Of a stretch of 64,000 bases of DNA, positions 17,428 to 27,654 are shown in pieces (position 1 is the first letter of the stretch; each line of letters begins with the position of its first letter). The notes under the pieces were generated by a model. It was not told where the DNA came from. It worked only from the letters and a program-made list of their open reading frames with translations, and searched no databases. The stretch comes from Flammeovirgaceae bacterium SG7u.111. GTDB taxonomy: Bacteria > Bacteroidota > Bacteroidia > Cytophagales > Flammeovirgaceae. The stretch covers positions 4,293,635-4,357,634 of the forward strand of contig CP139021.1 of NCBI GenBank assembly GCA_034044135.1. Reading direction: 5' to 3'. Made by a program: the position numbers and the translations under genes.

Positions 17428-20400
17428 ATGAAATCAAAACTTACAAAATGGAGGCAATGCCAAATGGTATTGCTCCTATCCTTGGTACTTTACACAACAA
17501 GCTACCAGAAAGCCATGTCACAAGCGCCTAATTTGCCAGAAAAAGATAGCTTGGCTCAAACATTATTCACCAACCAGAATTTTTTAAGTGCAACTCAAGT
17601 AGATACGTTGACCCTCCCTTTGCAGCTTGGTGATAGTTATACGCTTGAAGTAGTAACTAAAGTAAATCAGGCTTTGGGGCGTGGTATGGACATAGAAGGA
17701 AGAAATTCCATTGCCAAAGGTTTCAGAGTTTCTTTGGACGAGCAAACGCTCAATTGGACATCATCGCTTTCTTCCTCTATTGAAATGGCCAGTACAAGTT
17801 CAGATGAATATTATACTGTTAGAGTGGCTGTAGAAAATGAAATGGCTCATGTTTACCAGAATGGTGTATATCTGCAAACGTTTCCGGTTTCTACCATTTA
17901 TGATATAAGCAATGGAGAAGAAAGTAATGAATTACCTGGGGGGCTTTTGGGATCAAGTTTAATTACCGACTGGGCAGGTACAAGTTCTGATAATTCGGGC
18001 AGACCTTCCGACTACGGTTGGGGATTAGAGGGCACAACTGTAGATATGTTCAATACGGCAAATAGCGGAAGCGGAGTGAGATACCTCGATTATGATGAAA
18101 ACACATCCCCACTTACTTACAACGGAGAGGTGTATGCGGGAAGGATCATGTTTATTCGGTGGGACAATAACTCACTTAACGATGCAGTTTACACCTATCC
18201 GGTAACATTGGCTGCTAATACGGTATATAATTTTTCCATGCTCCATGCTTTTTGGGCAAATGCTACAGGTTCTAGAAATATAAATGTTGGTATAGGAAAA
18301 ACTACAGACCCTAATGACGCGATTGCCTCTAATGTATTTTATTCTTCGGGAACAAGAAACCTTAAAAGCGACAACTTCTCATTTACCTCTGAAGAGGCAG
18401 GAACGTATTACCTAACTTTCACAGGCGCTTGGGCATTGTATGCCATAAGTGAGCTTTCTGTAAATGAAATAAACATAGAGCCAAGGTTGATTTTTGGGAA
18501 AAACTATCCAGATGGAAATGTAGATATGAAAATAGCTTCGGCTAGCTTTGAAAATGGAGCGTATGCACCTGCTACTATCACCACTGGTATGAAACAAGAT
18601 GTAATTGTTACAGGTAAAGAAGTTTATTACCCTACTACTTTTAATACCAACTTTGTGGTATCTGGCAAAACTGATCTGCACCTTACCGGTGAATATACCC
18701 CATTGGTAAATTCATCTGTATCGTTAAATTCGGCAGATGCTTGGCTATTTTTCGACAACATAAGCCCTGCAGAAGTCATTGAAGATTGGCTTGACAAAGT
18801 GACTATCAATGGTATGAGTGCTATAAACAATCCAAATGTTCGTATGTCCATTTATAAAAACGGAACAGCAATTATACCCAATGGTAACCAAACTTCTACC
18901 CAAGCCCTAGAGGTATTTACAAATACAGGCTTATCAGGAATGTCGAATACCTACGAAATAGATACCTTCCATACCGACCTAGGCGCATTTGATAATAATA
19001 TCGGTTCTTTTAAGCTTCAAAGAGGCTATATGGCCACTTTTGCAAGTAACTCCGATGGCTCTGGCTTTAGTAGAGTATATATAGCCAATGATGAAGACCT
19101 TGAAGTGACCGAATTACCAAAAGGGCTGAATGGAGCTGTGTCGTTCATTCGCGTGTTTAAGTGGGACTGGGTAAGTAAAAAAGGAAAAGCGGGTTGGTCT
19201 CCTGCTAAGCTGAATTGTACTTGGTACTATGACTGGAATATTGGTGGGAATTCTTCAGATGATTACCAGTACGCTACCATAAGACAAAATGCCGGTTGGC
19301 CATCGTGGGATGCAATCAATAATAAGGAAAGAGTAAACCACCTGTTGGGATTTAATGAGCCCGATCGCCCCGACCAAGCAGACATGACTGTAGAAGAAGC
19401 TATCGAAATATGGCCTGAGATGATGAATTCGGGCATGCGGATTGGCTCTCCTGCTCCTGCTGACCCGTTCAATAATTGGTTGCCAACATTTTTGGATCGA
19501 TGTGAAGAATTGAACTATAGGGTAGACTTTGCCGCTATCCACTGTTATTGGGGAGGACTTACACCTGAGCAATGGTATTCACGCCTCAAACAATTGCATG
19601 AGCGATTCAAACGCCCACTCTGGATTACAGAATGGAATAATGGAGCCAACTGGACTTCGGAATATTGGCCAGACGCTCAAGACGCCCAGTTCCAGAAACA
19701 GCTCAATGACATGAGAGGGATTCTCAATGTGTTGGATACTGCTTCATTCGTTGAGCGTTATGCAATTTACGACTGGGTGGAGGACAAGCGAGCGATGGTG
19801 CTAGCCGATACGCTTACACCAGCCGGAGAATATTACGCAGCCAATAAATCTGATTTTGCCTTCGATCCCGCTAAAGAATTTATCCATACTTGGGCATTAG
19901 TAGCTCCAACCTTGACCAGTACTATCAACGAAAACGACTATTTCAAGGTAACGCTGAATTGGGGAGATGTAAATGGTGAAATGGGTTCAAAATATAAGTT
20001 AGAGCGAAAAATAGATGGACTGGACGCTGATTTTGTCGTTGTACAAGAATTGACCGATTATGTACCAGGAGAAGAGGTTGCTTTCGGAGACAGTGTGTAT
20101 GACAAAGCCTCGTACCGGGTTCAGGCAGTAGGAATTGGAGGAGAAACAGCCTACTCTAATACGGTAGAAGTAATTCGTGATACAAATCCAGCAGCCCCTA
20201 TGCTTCAGGCAGAAGTGCTTTCTTCTTCTATAATCAAATTGACTTGGGACGAAATAGACGAGGCTCGCTCTTTTAATCTAAAGCGTTCGCTAGATAAAAA
20301 CGGTTCTTTTGAAACTGTTTTAGCAAGAACGACAGAATTTGCTTATTTGGATGAAGAGTTGATTTCAGATACTACCTATTTCTATACTATATCTTCACTG

Positions 20401-23400
20401 AACTCGGCGGGTGAAAGCGAAAACGGTGATACCATTGCAGTAAAAACGTTGAAGTTAGTTGCTCCCAAAGGTGTGCTCAACCCGAGAGTTGCTTCTGCAG
20501 ATTCGCGGATTACGCTGAGCTGGGATTTTAGGTATGATGCTATGTATAAAATCCTGAAATCTGAAACCGAGGGTGGTCCATACGATACATTGATTGCTGT
20601 ATTAGACACCACTAACTACATCGATTCTGCTGTAGTAAATGGGCAAACATATTACTATAAGCTACTGGCTTATAATGAGCTAGGCGAAAGCCCACTTTCT
20701 AAAACATTAGAAGGAAAGCCAGTGGTTGGTCAGCATCTTTTTGTGAGTTTTGATGAAGCTTCAGGTACTTTTGCCGAAGACTCTTGGGGAGGCAACCATG
20801 CTACATTGATAGGCGATGCCGATCGTGTAGGAGGCTATGTTTATGCTGGTGCGTTGAATTTGACTGGTGAAAACGATGCTCATGCCCTATTGCCAGAAGG
20901 AGTAGTGAATACATTGGATGATTTTACTATAGCTACATGGGTTAAATTAACGTCATTGAGTACATGGATGCGTATTTTCGATTTTGGTATCGGTACATCC
21001 TCTTACATGTTTTTGACACCTCAGGCAGGTAGGAGTAATGGCATGTCAACTGTAAGATACGGCATCAAAAATGGAGGGGAAGAATATACTGTTAGTTACC
21101 TCGATACTCTTCCGCTAAATACTTGGACGCATTTTGCTGTAACACAATCAGAAGATACTGTTCGCCTGTATTTAAATGGAGAATTGGTAACAACAAGCAC
21201 TGAGTTTTTATTGAGCCCTTCTGACTTAGGAATTACTACTGACAATTTTATTGGTAAATCGCAGTGGTCAGACCCTCTTCTAAACGGAGCAATAGATGAG
21301 TTTAAGATTTACAATTATGCGCTAAGCGAGGCGGAAATTGCGGAAGTCGCAGCTCCAGCAGAATTGTCTGTACCTGTTGAAATTAAAGGGTTTACAACTT
21401 ATTCGGCAGATTCGAAAATCACATTGGATTGGGACTTGGCTTACGATGTTGTATATGATATCTATCGTGCTGAATCGGAAGAAGGCGAGTTTGAAAAAAT
21501 TGTATCGGGATTGGATGCTTTAAATTATGTAGATACTGATGTAGATAACACAACAACTTATTTCTACAAATTAGTAGCTTACAATGAAGCTGGCCAAAGT
21601 CCTATGTCTGATGCACTGCAAGCAACACCTGTTGAAGGCCGACACGCCTATTTTGATTTTGAAGAAGACAACGGAACCTTGGTGAAAGATAAGTGGAGCG
21701 CTTACCAGGGTCACTTACGAAATGATGCATCGTGGAAGGCAGGAAGAATGTACCTGACCAATGCAATAGCCTTAGACAATTCTAAGGAATCTTATATTGA
21801 ATTGGAAGAAGGAATAGTGAGTACCTTGAATGACTTTACCATTTCCTCATGGGTGAAAGTGAATGAGTTAAATAGATGGATGCGTATTTTTGATTTTGGT
21901 TCTGGCACATCCTCTTACATGTTTTTGACACCTCAGGCAAGTAGCAGCAATGGCATGTCAACTGTAAGATACGGCATCAAAAATGGAGGGGAAGAATATT
22001 CCGTTAGTTACCTCGATACTCTTCCGCTAAATACTTGGACGCATTTTGCTGTAACACAATCAGAAGATACTGTTCGCTTGTATTTAAATGGAGAAGTTGT
22101 AGCAGTGAACACCGAAATCCCACTTACTCCTGCCGATTTAGGTATTACTCCACAAAACTATATAGGTAAATCTCAGTGGCCAGATCCTTTTTTGCATGGT
22201 GTGTTAGATGATTTTAAGATTTATAACTATGCATTAAGCGAAACAGAACTATTAGAAGAGCTAAAGTCACCTCAAGTTATCACCTTTGAGGCAATATCTG
22301 CAATGCATGCTGGCGACTCTGATTTTACGTTGAGTGCGGCTTCAAGTGCCGAGTTGAAAGTTGCTTACAGCTCTTCCGATTCGAGTGTGGCAATAGTAGA
22401 TACGCTGGGAGTTGTTCGTATAATGGGTGTTGGAGTTACAGAAATAGCAGCCGAGCAAGGGGGTAATGAGGAATACCTTCCCGCCAAGTCGGTACAAAGC
22501 TTTACCGTAAACTCAATAGCTATGGAGGCATTATACATGGATGCCGACAATAGTGAAAACAACAATACCATTAAGCCTTATATCCAGCTTGTCAATAATG
22601 ACGAGGTAAGCGTTGACTTGCAAGAAATTACAGTGAGGTACTGGGTTACAATGGAAAAATTTAGTGGGGCAAGGGTTGATATTCACTATGCGGAGTTAGG
22701 CAATCAGGTAAATGCAGCGTATGTTGAATTGGAAGAACCGCGTGATAATGCGCTAGGCTATGTAGAATACAGTTTTGATAGTGGAACAGGCGTACTTGAT
22801 CCTATTAATGGCACAGGGGTTATCCAAAGTATGATAGCTAATACCGACTGGAAGCAACTAGACGAGAGTAACGATTATTCTTATCAAACAGGGGCAAGTT
22901 CATATCAGTTAAATGATCATATAACAGTTTACCGAAAAGGTCAGTTGATATGGGGCACTGAGCCCGCTATGACAGCTCCTCAACAACTAATAAAAGTGAA
23001 ATCACTCTCTATAAACGGCGGTTCTAACACCATGAGCACTTATGTTGAAATAGAGAATCAAGGTAATACAGCTCTGCAATACGATGACTTATCTATGAGA
23101 TATTGGTTTACATCGGAAGGAAAAGAACAACTGAATTATTGGATAGATTATTCTTACTTGAATAAAAATGGGATTGATGCCCAGTTTGTAAAGCTGGATT
23201 CTGTAACCCAAAATGCTGACACGTATTTTGAAATAAGTATGGATTCTACACTCGGCATATTTTATCCGTTGAGCAGCTCTGGACCAATTCAATACCGCAT
23301 AGCCAAATCTAACTGGACTGCATTTGACGAAACAAACGATCATTCTTATAATGCATCTAGCAGCTATGTAAGCAACAATAAAATAACGGTTTACTACAAA

Positions 23401-23709
23401 GGCGATTTGATCTATGGGGTAGAACCTTTCGATGTAGCTGAAAACGCTGCTTCCCGAATTGGATTGGAAAAAGAAGTTGATAGTAAAGTATTTTCAATTT
23501 ATCCCAACCCAGTAGTGGACAACTTAACCATTAATTTGGAAGCTGAAGCTTTGGTAACAATTATCAACCTTTCTGGAAACATTGTATGGCAGAGGACTAT
23601 TTCACAGAGCACCAATTCTATAGACTTAAGTTCCTTAAATGAAGGGCTTTATATTATAAAGGTACAAAGTGAAAATATGCATGCTGTGAAGAAGATTCTC
23701 AAAGAGTAA
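17428..23709 (+). CDS. secreted multidomain GH128-type glycanase with CBM3 modules and T9SS sorting domain
   Basis: A 2093-residue exported protein; ATG 17428 is preferred over TTG 17422. An N-terminal beta-rich region (about 40-560) precedes a glycosyl-hydrolase catalytic core (about 565-800) of the GH128/Glyco_hydro_cc type, which cuts beta-1,3-glucans. The likely acid/base is E644 in LLGFNEPDRPD and the nucleophile E735 in LWITEWNNGAN; Trp-rich YYDWNIGG and HCYWGG line the cleft. Then follow FnIII-like modules (about 815-1100), LamG 1 (about 1105-1310), FnIII, LamG 2 (about 1405-1615), an Ig-like domain (about 1618-1690), two CBM3-like modules (about 1700-1850 and 1855-2010) and a type A C-terminal sorting domain (IYPNPVVDNLTINL onward) for export by the type IX system. 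The two LamG segments are nearly identical in DNA over long stretches. It probably degrades algal or fungal glucan. Confidence 0.85.
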   Translation: MKSKLTKWRQCQMVLLLSLVLYTTSYQKAMSQAPNLPEKDSLAQTLFTNQNFLSATQVDTLTLPLQLGDSYTLEVVTKVNQALGRGMDIEGRNSIAKGFRVSLDEQTLNWTSSLSSSIEMASTSSDEYYTVRVAVENEMAHVYQNGVYLQTFPVSTIYDISNGEESNELPGGLLGSSLITDWAGTSSDNSGRPSDYGWGLEGTTVDMFNTANSGSGVRYLDYDENTSPLTYNGEVYAGRIMFIRWDNNSLNDAVYTYPVTLAANTVYNFSMLHAFWANATGSRNINVGIGKTTDPNDAIASNVFYSSGTRNLKSDNFSFTSEEAGTYYLTFTGAWALYAISELSVNEINIEPRLIFGKNYPDGNVDMKIASASFENGAYAPATITTGMKQDVIVTGKEVYYPTTFNTNFVVSGKTDLHLTGEYTPLVNSSVSLNSADAWLFFDNISPAEVIEDWLDKVTINGMSAINNPNVRMSIYKNGTAIIPNGNQTSTQALEVFTNTGLSGMSNTYEIDTFHTDLGAFDNNIGSFKLQRGYMATFASNSDGSGFSRVYIANDEDLEVTELPKGLNGAVSFIRVFKWDWVSKKGKAGWSPAKLNCTWYYDWNIGGNSSDDYQYATIRQNAGWPSWDAINNKERVNHLLGFNEPDRPDQADMTVEEAIEIWPEMMNSGMRIGSPAPADPFNNWLPTFLDRCEELNYRVDFAAIHCYWGGLTPEQWYSRLKQLHERFKRPLWITEWNNGANWTSEYWPDAQDAQFQKQLNDMRGILNVLDTASFVERYAIYDWVEDKRAMVLADTLTPAGEYYAANKSDFAFDPAKEFIHTWALVAPTLTSTINENDYFKVTLNWGDVNGEMGSKYKLERKIDGLDADFVVVQELTDYVPGEEVAFGDSVYDKASYRVQAVGIGGETAYSNTVEVIRDTNPAAPMLQAEVLSSSIIKLTWDEIDEARSFNLKRSLDKNGSFETVLARTTEFAYLDEELISDTTYFYTISSLNSAGESENGDTIAVKTLKLVAPKGVLNPRVASADSRITLSWDFRYDAMYKILKSETEGGPYDTLIAVLDTTNYIDSAVVNGQTYYYKLLAYNELGESPLSKTLEGKPVVGQHLFVSFDEASGTFAEDSWGGNHATLIGDADRVGGYVYAGALNLTGENDAHALLPEGVVNTLDDFTIATWVKLTSLSTWMRIFDFGIGTSSYMFLTPQAGRSNGMSTVRYGIKNGGEEYTVSYLDTLPLNTWTHFAVTQSEDTVRLYLNGELVTTSTEFLLSPSDLGITTDNFIGKSQWSDPLLNGAIDEFKIYNYALSEAEIAEVAAPAELSVPVEIKGFTTYSADSKITLDWDLAYDVVYDIYRAESEEGEFEKIVSGLDALNYVDTDVDNTTTYFYKLVAYNEAGQSPMSDALQATPVEGRHAYFDFEEDNGTLVKDKWSAYQGHLRNDASWKAGRMYLTNAIALDNSKESYIELEEGIVSTLNDFTISSWVKVNELNRWMRIFDFGSGTSSYMFLTPQASSSNGMSTVRYGIKNGGEEYSVSYLDTLPLNTWTHFAVTQSEDTVRLYLNGEVVAVNTEIPLTPADLGITPQNYIGKSQWPDPFLHGVLDDFKIYNYALSETELLEELKSPQVITFEAISAMHAGDSDFTLSAASSAELKVAYSSSDSSVAIVDTLGVVRIMGVGVTEIAAEQGGNEEYLPAKSVQSFTVNSIAMEALYMDADNSENNNTIKPYIQLVNNDEVSVDLQEITVRYWVTMEKFSGARVDIHYAELGNQVNAAYVELEEPRDNALGYVEYSFDSGTGVLDPINGTGVIQSMIANTDWKQLDESNDYSYQTGASSYQLNDHITVYRKGQLIWGTEPAMTAPQQLIKVKSLSINGGSNTMSTYVEIENQGNTALQYDDLSMRYWFTSEGKEQLNYWIDYSYLNKNGIDAQFVKLDSVTQNADTYFEISMDSTLGIFYPLSSSGPIQYRIAKSNWTAFDETNDHSYNASSSYVSNNKITVYYKGDLIYGVEPFDVAENAASRIGLEKEVDSKVFSIYPNPVVDNLTINLEAEALVTIINLSGNIVWQRTISQSTNSIDLSSLNEGLYIIKVQSENMHAVKKILKE

Positions 23710-23739
23710 CTAGATCGTACATAGTTAGTTTCAACAGAT

Positions 23740-23775
23740 AGAGGCTGTCTCATGTTAGAGACAGCCTCTTTTTTG
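23740..23775 (+). terminator. strong intrinsic terminator
   Basis: A 12-pair stem AGAGGCTGTCTC / GAGACAGCCTCT with loop ATGTTA and a T6 run, just after the glycanase gene. Confidence 0.93.
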
Positions 23776-23804
23776 TATATTGCTACAAATCAACCCTTGC
23801 AAGA

Positions 23805-24598
23805 ATGTCACATTTCGACCTTACCGAAAAAATAGACGAGATCATCGCTAAAAAAAACTACGATTCTGGTTTTGAAGAAATTGCTATCAACCTTATCAAT
23901 CAAAAAACCTTGAAGGTAAATGAGGAAGAGTTTCAAATAGTGGGAATCGAATTCTACTTAAATCGGGATGGGAAAAACAACCCTCTTGACATCTTCGCAC
24001 ATGAACATAAAACAGTGAACCATATTGATACAAAACAGGATTCCTGAGAGCTCATGGGGCGGGAATAGATATCACCATAAATCAAGATGGGTATCATGGC
24101 GGTATATTGATTCGTGCTTTAGAATATAGTGGAGAAAGAATTGATGGTCCTTTAAAAGTAATGGATGTCCTTATTGGAAAAATCAATGTTTTTCAAACCA
24201 ATACTATTGAACTCATCGATAAGGAAATTACTGAAGACAAAACCATTTTTAGTTTTCCAAGAGTTGGACTTTCTTTGAAAAGGATCAATTATTTCATCAA
24301 TGGTGATAATAAAGCAGAAGCTGCTGGTTTCAACTACATTTTCAAAAATTGGCGGTTTATTACCAAGCCAAGCAAGACACAAAACGGGAAACACTTAATG
24401 GCTTTGAAGCTGATAAAAGATGGAGAATCAGAAGATGAAGTTTGCTCACTTTTAGATCTTGGCTTGTCAACTTTAAAAAGCTATAAAAAACATATAGAAA
24501 CCGCTTTTGATCCCCAAGAAATAATTGAGCTATCTAAGCAAAAACAATCGGTAGAAATAATGTGCCAGCTTTATGAATACCTTTATCAAAAAGACTAA
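23805..24598 (+). pseudogene. unknown cytoplasmic protein, split by a frameshift
   Basis: The first frame (23805-24047, MSHFDLTEKIDEIIAKKNYD) stops right after HIDTKQDS. From about 24035 another frame continues with GFLRAHGAGIDITINQDGYHGGILIRALEY and runs to 24598, ending MCQLYEYLYQKD. The two halves read as one protein of about 264 residues, so a single-base change near CAAAACAGG at 24031-24039 seems to have split it. The GAGIDIT and GGILIRA strings look like a conserved core. The C-terminal part (ESEDEVCSLLDLGLSTLKSYKKHIE) resembles a helix-turn-helix. I do not recognise the family. A sequencing error would restore a normal gene. Confidence 0.55.
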
Positions 24599-24626
24599 TT
24601 CCAGAACAAAAAACTACTTCATCTCA

Positions 24627-24983
24627 ATGAAAAAATACGTAATCATAGCCATCTTCCTTTTAATCATAGCCTCCTTTGGATATTACAAATTCGGCTTGTT
24701 TACAGGTATAAATTACTTCACCGCTCTTTCAGATATCAGTAAAGGAAAAGTTGAAATTTTAACGTATGGGTTTGTAGAACGTACAGATGAAGAATTGAAT
24801 CCTATTGCCAAGCAATTTGGGTTTCAATTTAAAACCATGGCTGGTTGTGTAGTTACGCAACGGTTTATCAATCAAGTAGATTCTTACAATTATGCTGTAG
24901 AGCGATATCTTGAAAAGAGAAATGGAGAAAATTGGTTAGGGGCTTTTAATAAAGAGGTGGAAAAAGAACTTCCACGAAAGTAG
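24627..24983 (+). CDS. small membrane-anchored protein of unknown function
   Basis: A 118-residue protein starting at 24627 (MKKYVIIAIFLLIIASFGYY). One N-terminal transmembrane helix or uncleaved signal anchor is followed by about 90 soluble residues. An upstream in-frame ATG at 24573 would overlap the previous gene and place charged residues before the helix, so the later start is preferred. No motif is recognised. It begins 28 bases after the preceding (split) gene and may be cotranscribed with it. Confidence 0.55.
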   Translation: MKKYVIIAIFLLIIASFGYYKFGLFTGINYFTALSDISKGKVEILTYGFVERTDEELNPIAKQFGFQFKTMAGCVVTQRFINQVDSYNYAVERYLEKRNGENWLGAFNKEVEKELPRK

Positions 24984-25023
24984 TAGTATCAGCAGACAGA
25001 GGCTCTTTAACACACTTTCACTC

Positions 25024-26316
25024 CTACCCTTCCACTTCCATCAAATAAATACCATCGTGGCGGATGGAAATGAAGCTTTGGTTGCTTATCCAAAAGTCCC
25101 TTCCCGGGTTTTCCGAATGTTGAATCAACTCAAGTTCTCCTTCAGCTTCATCGTACTGATAATACCCATCGGACAACCCATTCCCATCTAGGAAAAACTG
25201 GTGGAAAACACTTTGACTTTGCACGGGCTGCTGCGCATATACATAGGAGACGGATTTTCGCTGGGCATTTTCTTCTTCAAAAACCAGCTCACTACCCTCG
25301 TACATCTTCACTTGCTTTCGCTCATCTTGATAGCTCTGCAAACCAAGGCTAAACTGCGAAGCGTTGTTGTAAGCCAAAATGCTGTAACCTGGCATATCCG
25401 TTTGAGGAAGGCTTGTCAATTTTTGGGTGCTAGGGTCGAGGTAATGATTCCCCAGCCACAAGTTATCACGGTTATCGTACCTCAAAAAAGAGTAAAATGC
25501 GCTAGTGGTTTTGATCTCCTCCCCAGTGCTGGGGATGACCAGCACATCAGGAGTTTTGTCGGCTTTCCATGCCAATAGTTGCCCATCTACAAATCGGGAA
25601 TAGTGCTGATACTCCTTTATAAAAGCTACTTTCTCATGTTTTTTAGTGGAAACATTGAAACTGTACATAGCTAAAGAGTCCCTCTCCAACACTTCATTTT
25701 TATACATCTTTGAGGTATAAACTATTTCGTCTTGAGAAACTGCCCGAATATTCCTGCCAGAAAAAGCATCGCTGATCAGTTCTTGTTCAAATGTTTGGAG
25801 GTTCAGGCGGTATAAAGATTGTTTTCCAAAACCATCGGAGTGGTTTTCGGTAAAAAACAGAACGCAATTATCGGGAGTGAAGTCAAAAGATTCTAAGAAC
25901 TGAGTAAAATCGACCAGTTGAGTTTCTTTAAGCTCATTTGCGAAAGAGTACTGGTAGTCAGCAAAAAAAGACCTATAAAGCGTATCACTATTTTCCCTCT
26001 CAAATTCTACTAATAGATCAATCCCTTTCGCAGGAAACTGAAAACTTGCCGATGCAGTAAGGTAAAATTTATTGGGCAATTGTTCGGTGAACTCGCCTAT
26101 CACCAAGCTATCTTCTGTAGGAAGAATCACCTTTCCCCGCTTTATCCCCCCTTCTTCCAAGCGGATATCTACCATCGATTCGGATTTGGGGATGAACCTG
26201 ATATTTACATCCGAAGTAAGTGAGGCCGGCTTTTGATAGATTGGCTCTACCGCTTCGGGCTCATCGGTACAGGCAGCTAGGCCAAGAAGAAAAAGAATAG
26301 CGTAGATAGGTTTCAT
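25024..26316 (-). CDS. lipoprotein of unknown function, beta-propeller-like
   Basis: A 430-residue lipoprotein: start at 26316 gives MKPIYAILFLLGLAAC with the lipobox LAAC, so the Cys is the likely acylation site. The body consists of repeated beta segments with motifs such as FTPDNCVLFFTEN, GRNIRAVSQDEIVYTS and YDNRDNLWLGNHYLDP, compatible with a TolB/WD-like propeller. No catalytic residues are evident. It is convergent with the small membrane protein gene and stands apart from the VOC gene by about 130 bases. Confidence 0.6.
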   Translation of the reverse strand: MKPIYAILFLLGLAACTDEPEAVEPIYQKPASLTSDVNIRFIPKSESMVDIRLEEGGIKRGKVILPTEDSLVIGEFTEQLPNKFYLTASASFQFPAKGIDLLVEFERENSDTLYRSFFADYQYSFANELKETQLVDFTQFLESFDFTPDNCVLFFTENHSDGFGKQSLYRLNLQTFEQELISDAFSGRNIRAVSQDEIVYTSKMYKNEVLERDSLAMYSFNVSTKKHEKVAFIKEYQHYSRFVDGQLLAWKADKTPDVLVIPSTGEEIKTTSAFYSFLRYDNRDNLWLGNHYLDPSTQKLTSLPQTDMPGYSILAYNNASQFSLGLQSYQDERKQVKMYEGSELVFEEENAQRKSVSYVYAQQPVQSQSVFHQFFLDGNGLSDGYYQYDEAEGELELIQHSENPGRDFWISNQSFISIRHDGIYLMEVEG

Positions 26317-26450
26317 AGTAGTATGAGGGCTTGTGTTCGTCATGTTAAAGACACTCATCTTTCACCTATCGACACGTTATTCCCTGAAAAACTGAAAATT
26401 TAACATTTTAGTGATGGGATAGCTCACCATACCCCACTGTGACAACACCC

Positions 26451-26822
26451 CTACACATGCTGATCGATTAGTATAGGATTTCCATCGGGGTCAATCACTA
26501 CGAAACTCGCAGGTCCCGAAGTACTTTCATCCACCTCGGTTTCCAATTTAACCCCATTCCCCTTAAGGTGCTTTTGAATATCTCGCACATCATCAAACTC
26601 CGCCAACGCATTTGCGCTCGAATCCCAGCCCGGGTTAAAGGTCATAATATTGTTTTCGAACATGCCTTGGAAAAGCCCGACCAACGTAGTCTCATTTTTC
26701 ATGATCAGGTAATTCTTTTTGATATCCCCGGCAAAAACCTCAAAACCTAATGTCTCATAAAATTCTTTCGATGCCTGAATATTCTTTACGCTTAAGCTCA
26801 CTGAAAATGCTCCTAGTCTCAT
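26451..26822 (-). CDS. VOC-family (glyoxalase/bleomycin-resistance fold) protein
   Basis: A 123-residue protein from the start at 26822 (MRLGAFSVSLSVKNIQASKEFYETLGF). Two beta-alpha-beta-beta-beta units of the vicinal oxygen chelate fold are visible; the second begins near NALAEFDDVRDIQKHL and ends with SFVVIDPDGNPILIDQHV, the usual C-terminal strand. The frame is open further upstream but those residues lack family similarity. Members are metal-dependent lyases, dioxygenases or antibiotic-binding proteins. The substrate here is unknown. The gene stands alone. Confidence 0.85.
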   Translation of the reverse strand: MRLGAFSVSLSVKNIQASKEFYETLGFEVFAGDIKKNYLIMKNETTLVGLFQGMFENNIMTFNPGWDSSANALAEFDDVRDIQKHLKGNGVKLETEVDESTSGPASFVVIDPDGNPILIDQHV

Positions 26823-27252
26823 TGTTAAAGTTTCTCCTTGATAAAATATGTTTCCATACATAGATGAATAATACAATTTAAGGCATTTCTTCCTAAGCAT
26901 CAAACCAAATAACTTAACTTTTCTAAGTATCAAATATCTATGTCCTCAATACCATGAAACAAGACATAACCTACCTGCATAAAATCGGTATGCATGCATA
27001 CAAAAACACATAACTATTCTAAGCCTTTATTTCACTAAAAAAAGCCACACACACACTTTGTTTAAAATTAAAAAAACACCAACAAAATTTATAACAACTG
27101 AATATCAACTATTTATGAAATAAAATATAGAGTTAGGCAATAAATACAACCCCCACAACCCAACTAATACAAAATATGTTATTTCAAAGAAAATATAATT
27201 TTCCAAATGGGGTTATCAGAGTATTATACAACATAAACCTAGGCACTTCATA
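26823..27252. other. divergent intergenic region ahead of the chemosensory cluster
   Basis: About 430 very AT-rich bases between the VOC gene and cheY. No RNA gene or coding frame is evident. It should contain the main promoter of the che genes; no consensus site could be fixed with confidence. Confidence 0.4.
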
Positions 27253-27654
27253 ATGAACAAGCATCAAACTATCTTGATTGTTGACGACTTCCAAAGCATA
27301 CGTAAAGTAATAAGAACCACCCTCCAATGTCACGGCTTTGAAGTAGTAGAAGCTGAAAATGGCAAAAAGGCTTTGCAACAATTATTAGAATCAGATCAGA
27401 ACATAGATCTTATTTTATCAGATTATAACATGCCTGAAATGAATGGTTTTGAGCTTCTTGAAGCCGTAAAGCAAAATGACTTATTAAAAACCATCCCGTT
27501 TGTGCTTCTTACTTCGGAAACGAACAGGGAAAAAATGAAGCAAGCTCGAAAAACAGGGCTAGATGCTTGGATTGAAAAACCATATAAAATTGAAGCTTTC
27601 ATCACTCAAATCAACTATTGCATAGAAAAAAGCAAGTCTAATGAGTCAGTATGA
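27253..27654 (+). CDS. cheY: CheY-like single-domain response regulator
   Basis: A 133-residue receiver domain with no output domain. Phosphoacceptor D57 (LILSDYNMPEMNG), acidic pair at 11-12 (IVDDF), the conserved hydroxy position in FVLLTSET and K109 in WIEKPYK are all present. It is first in the chemosensory cluster and its stop codon overlaps the cheA start by 14 bases, so the two are translationally coupled. The likely role is to carry the signal from CheA to the motility apparatus; in a gliding bacterium without flagella the target is unknown. Confidence 0.93.
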   Translation: MNKHQTILIVDDFQSIRKVIRTTLQCHGFEVVEAENGKKALQQLLESDQNIDLILSDYNMPEMNGFELLEAVKQNDLLKTIPFVLLTSETNREKMKQARKTGLDAWIEKPYKIEAFITQINYCIEKSKSNESV

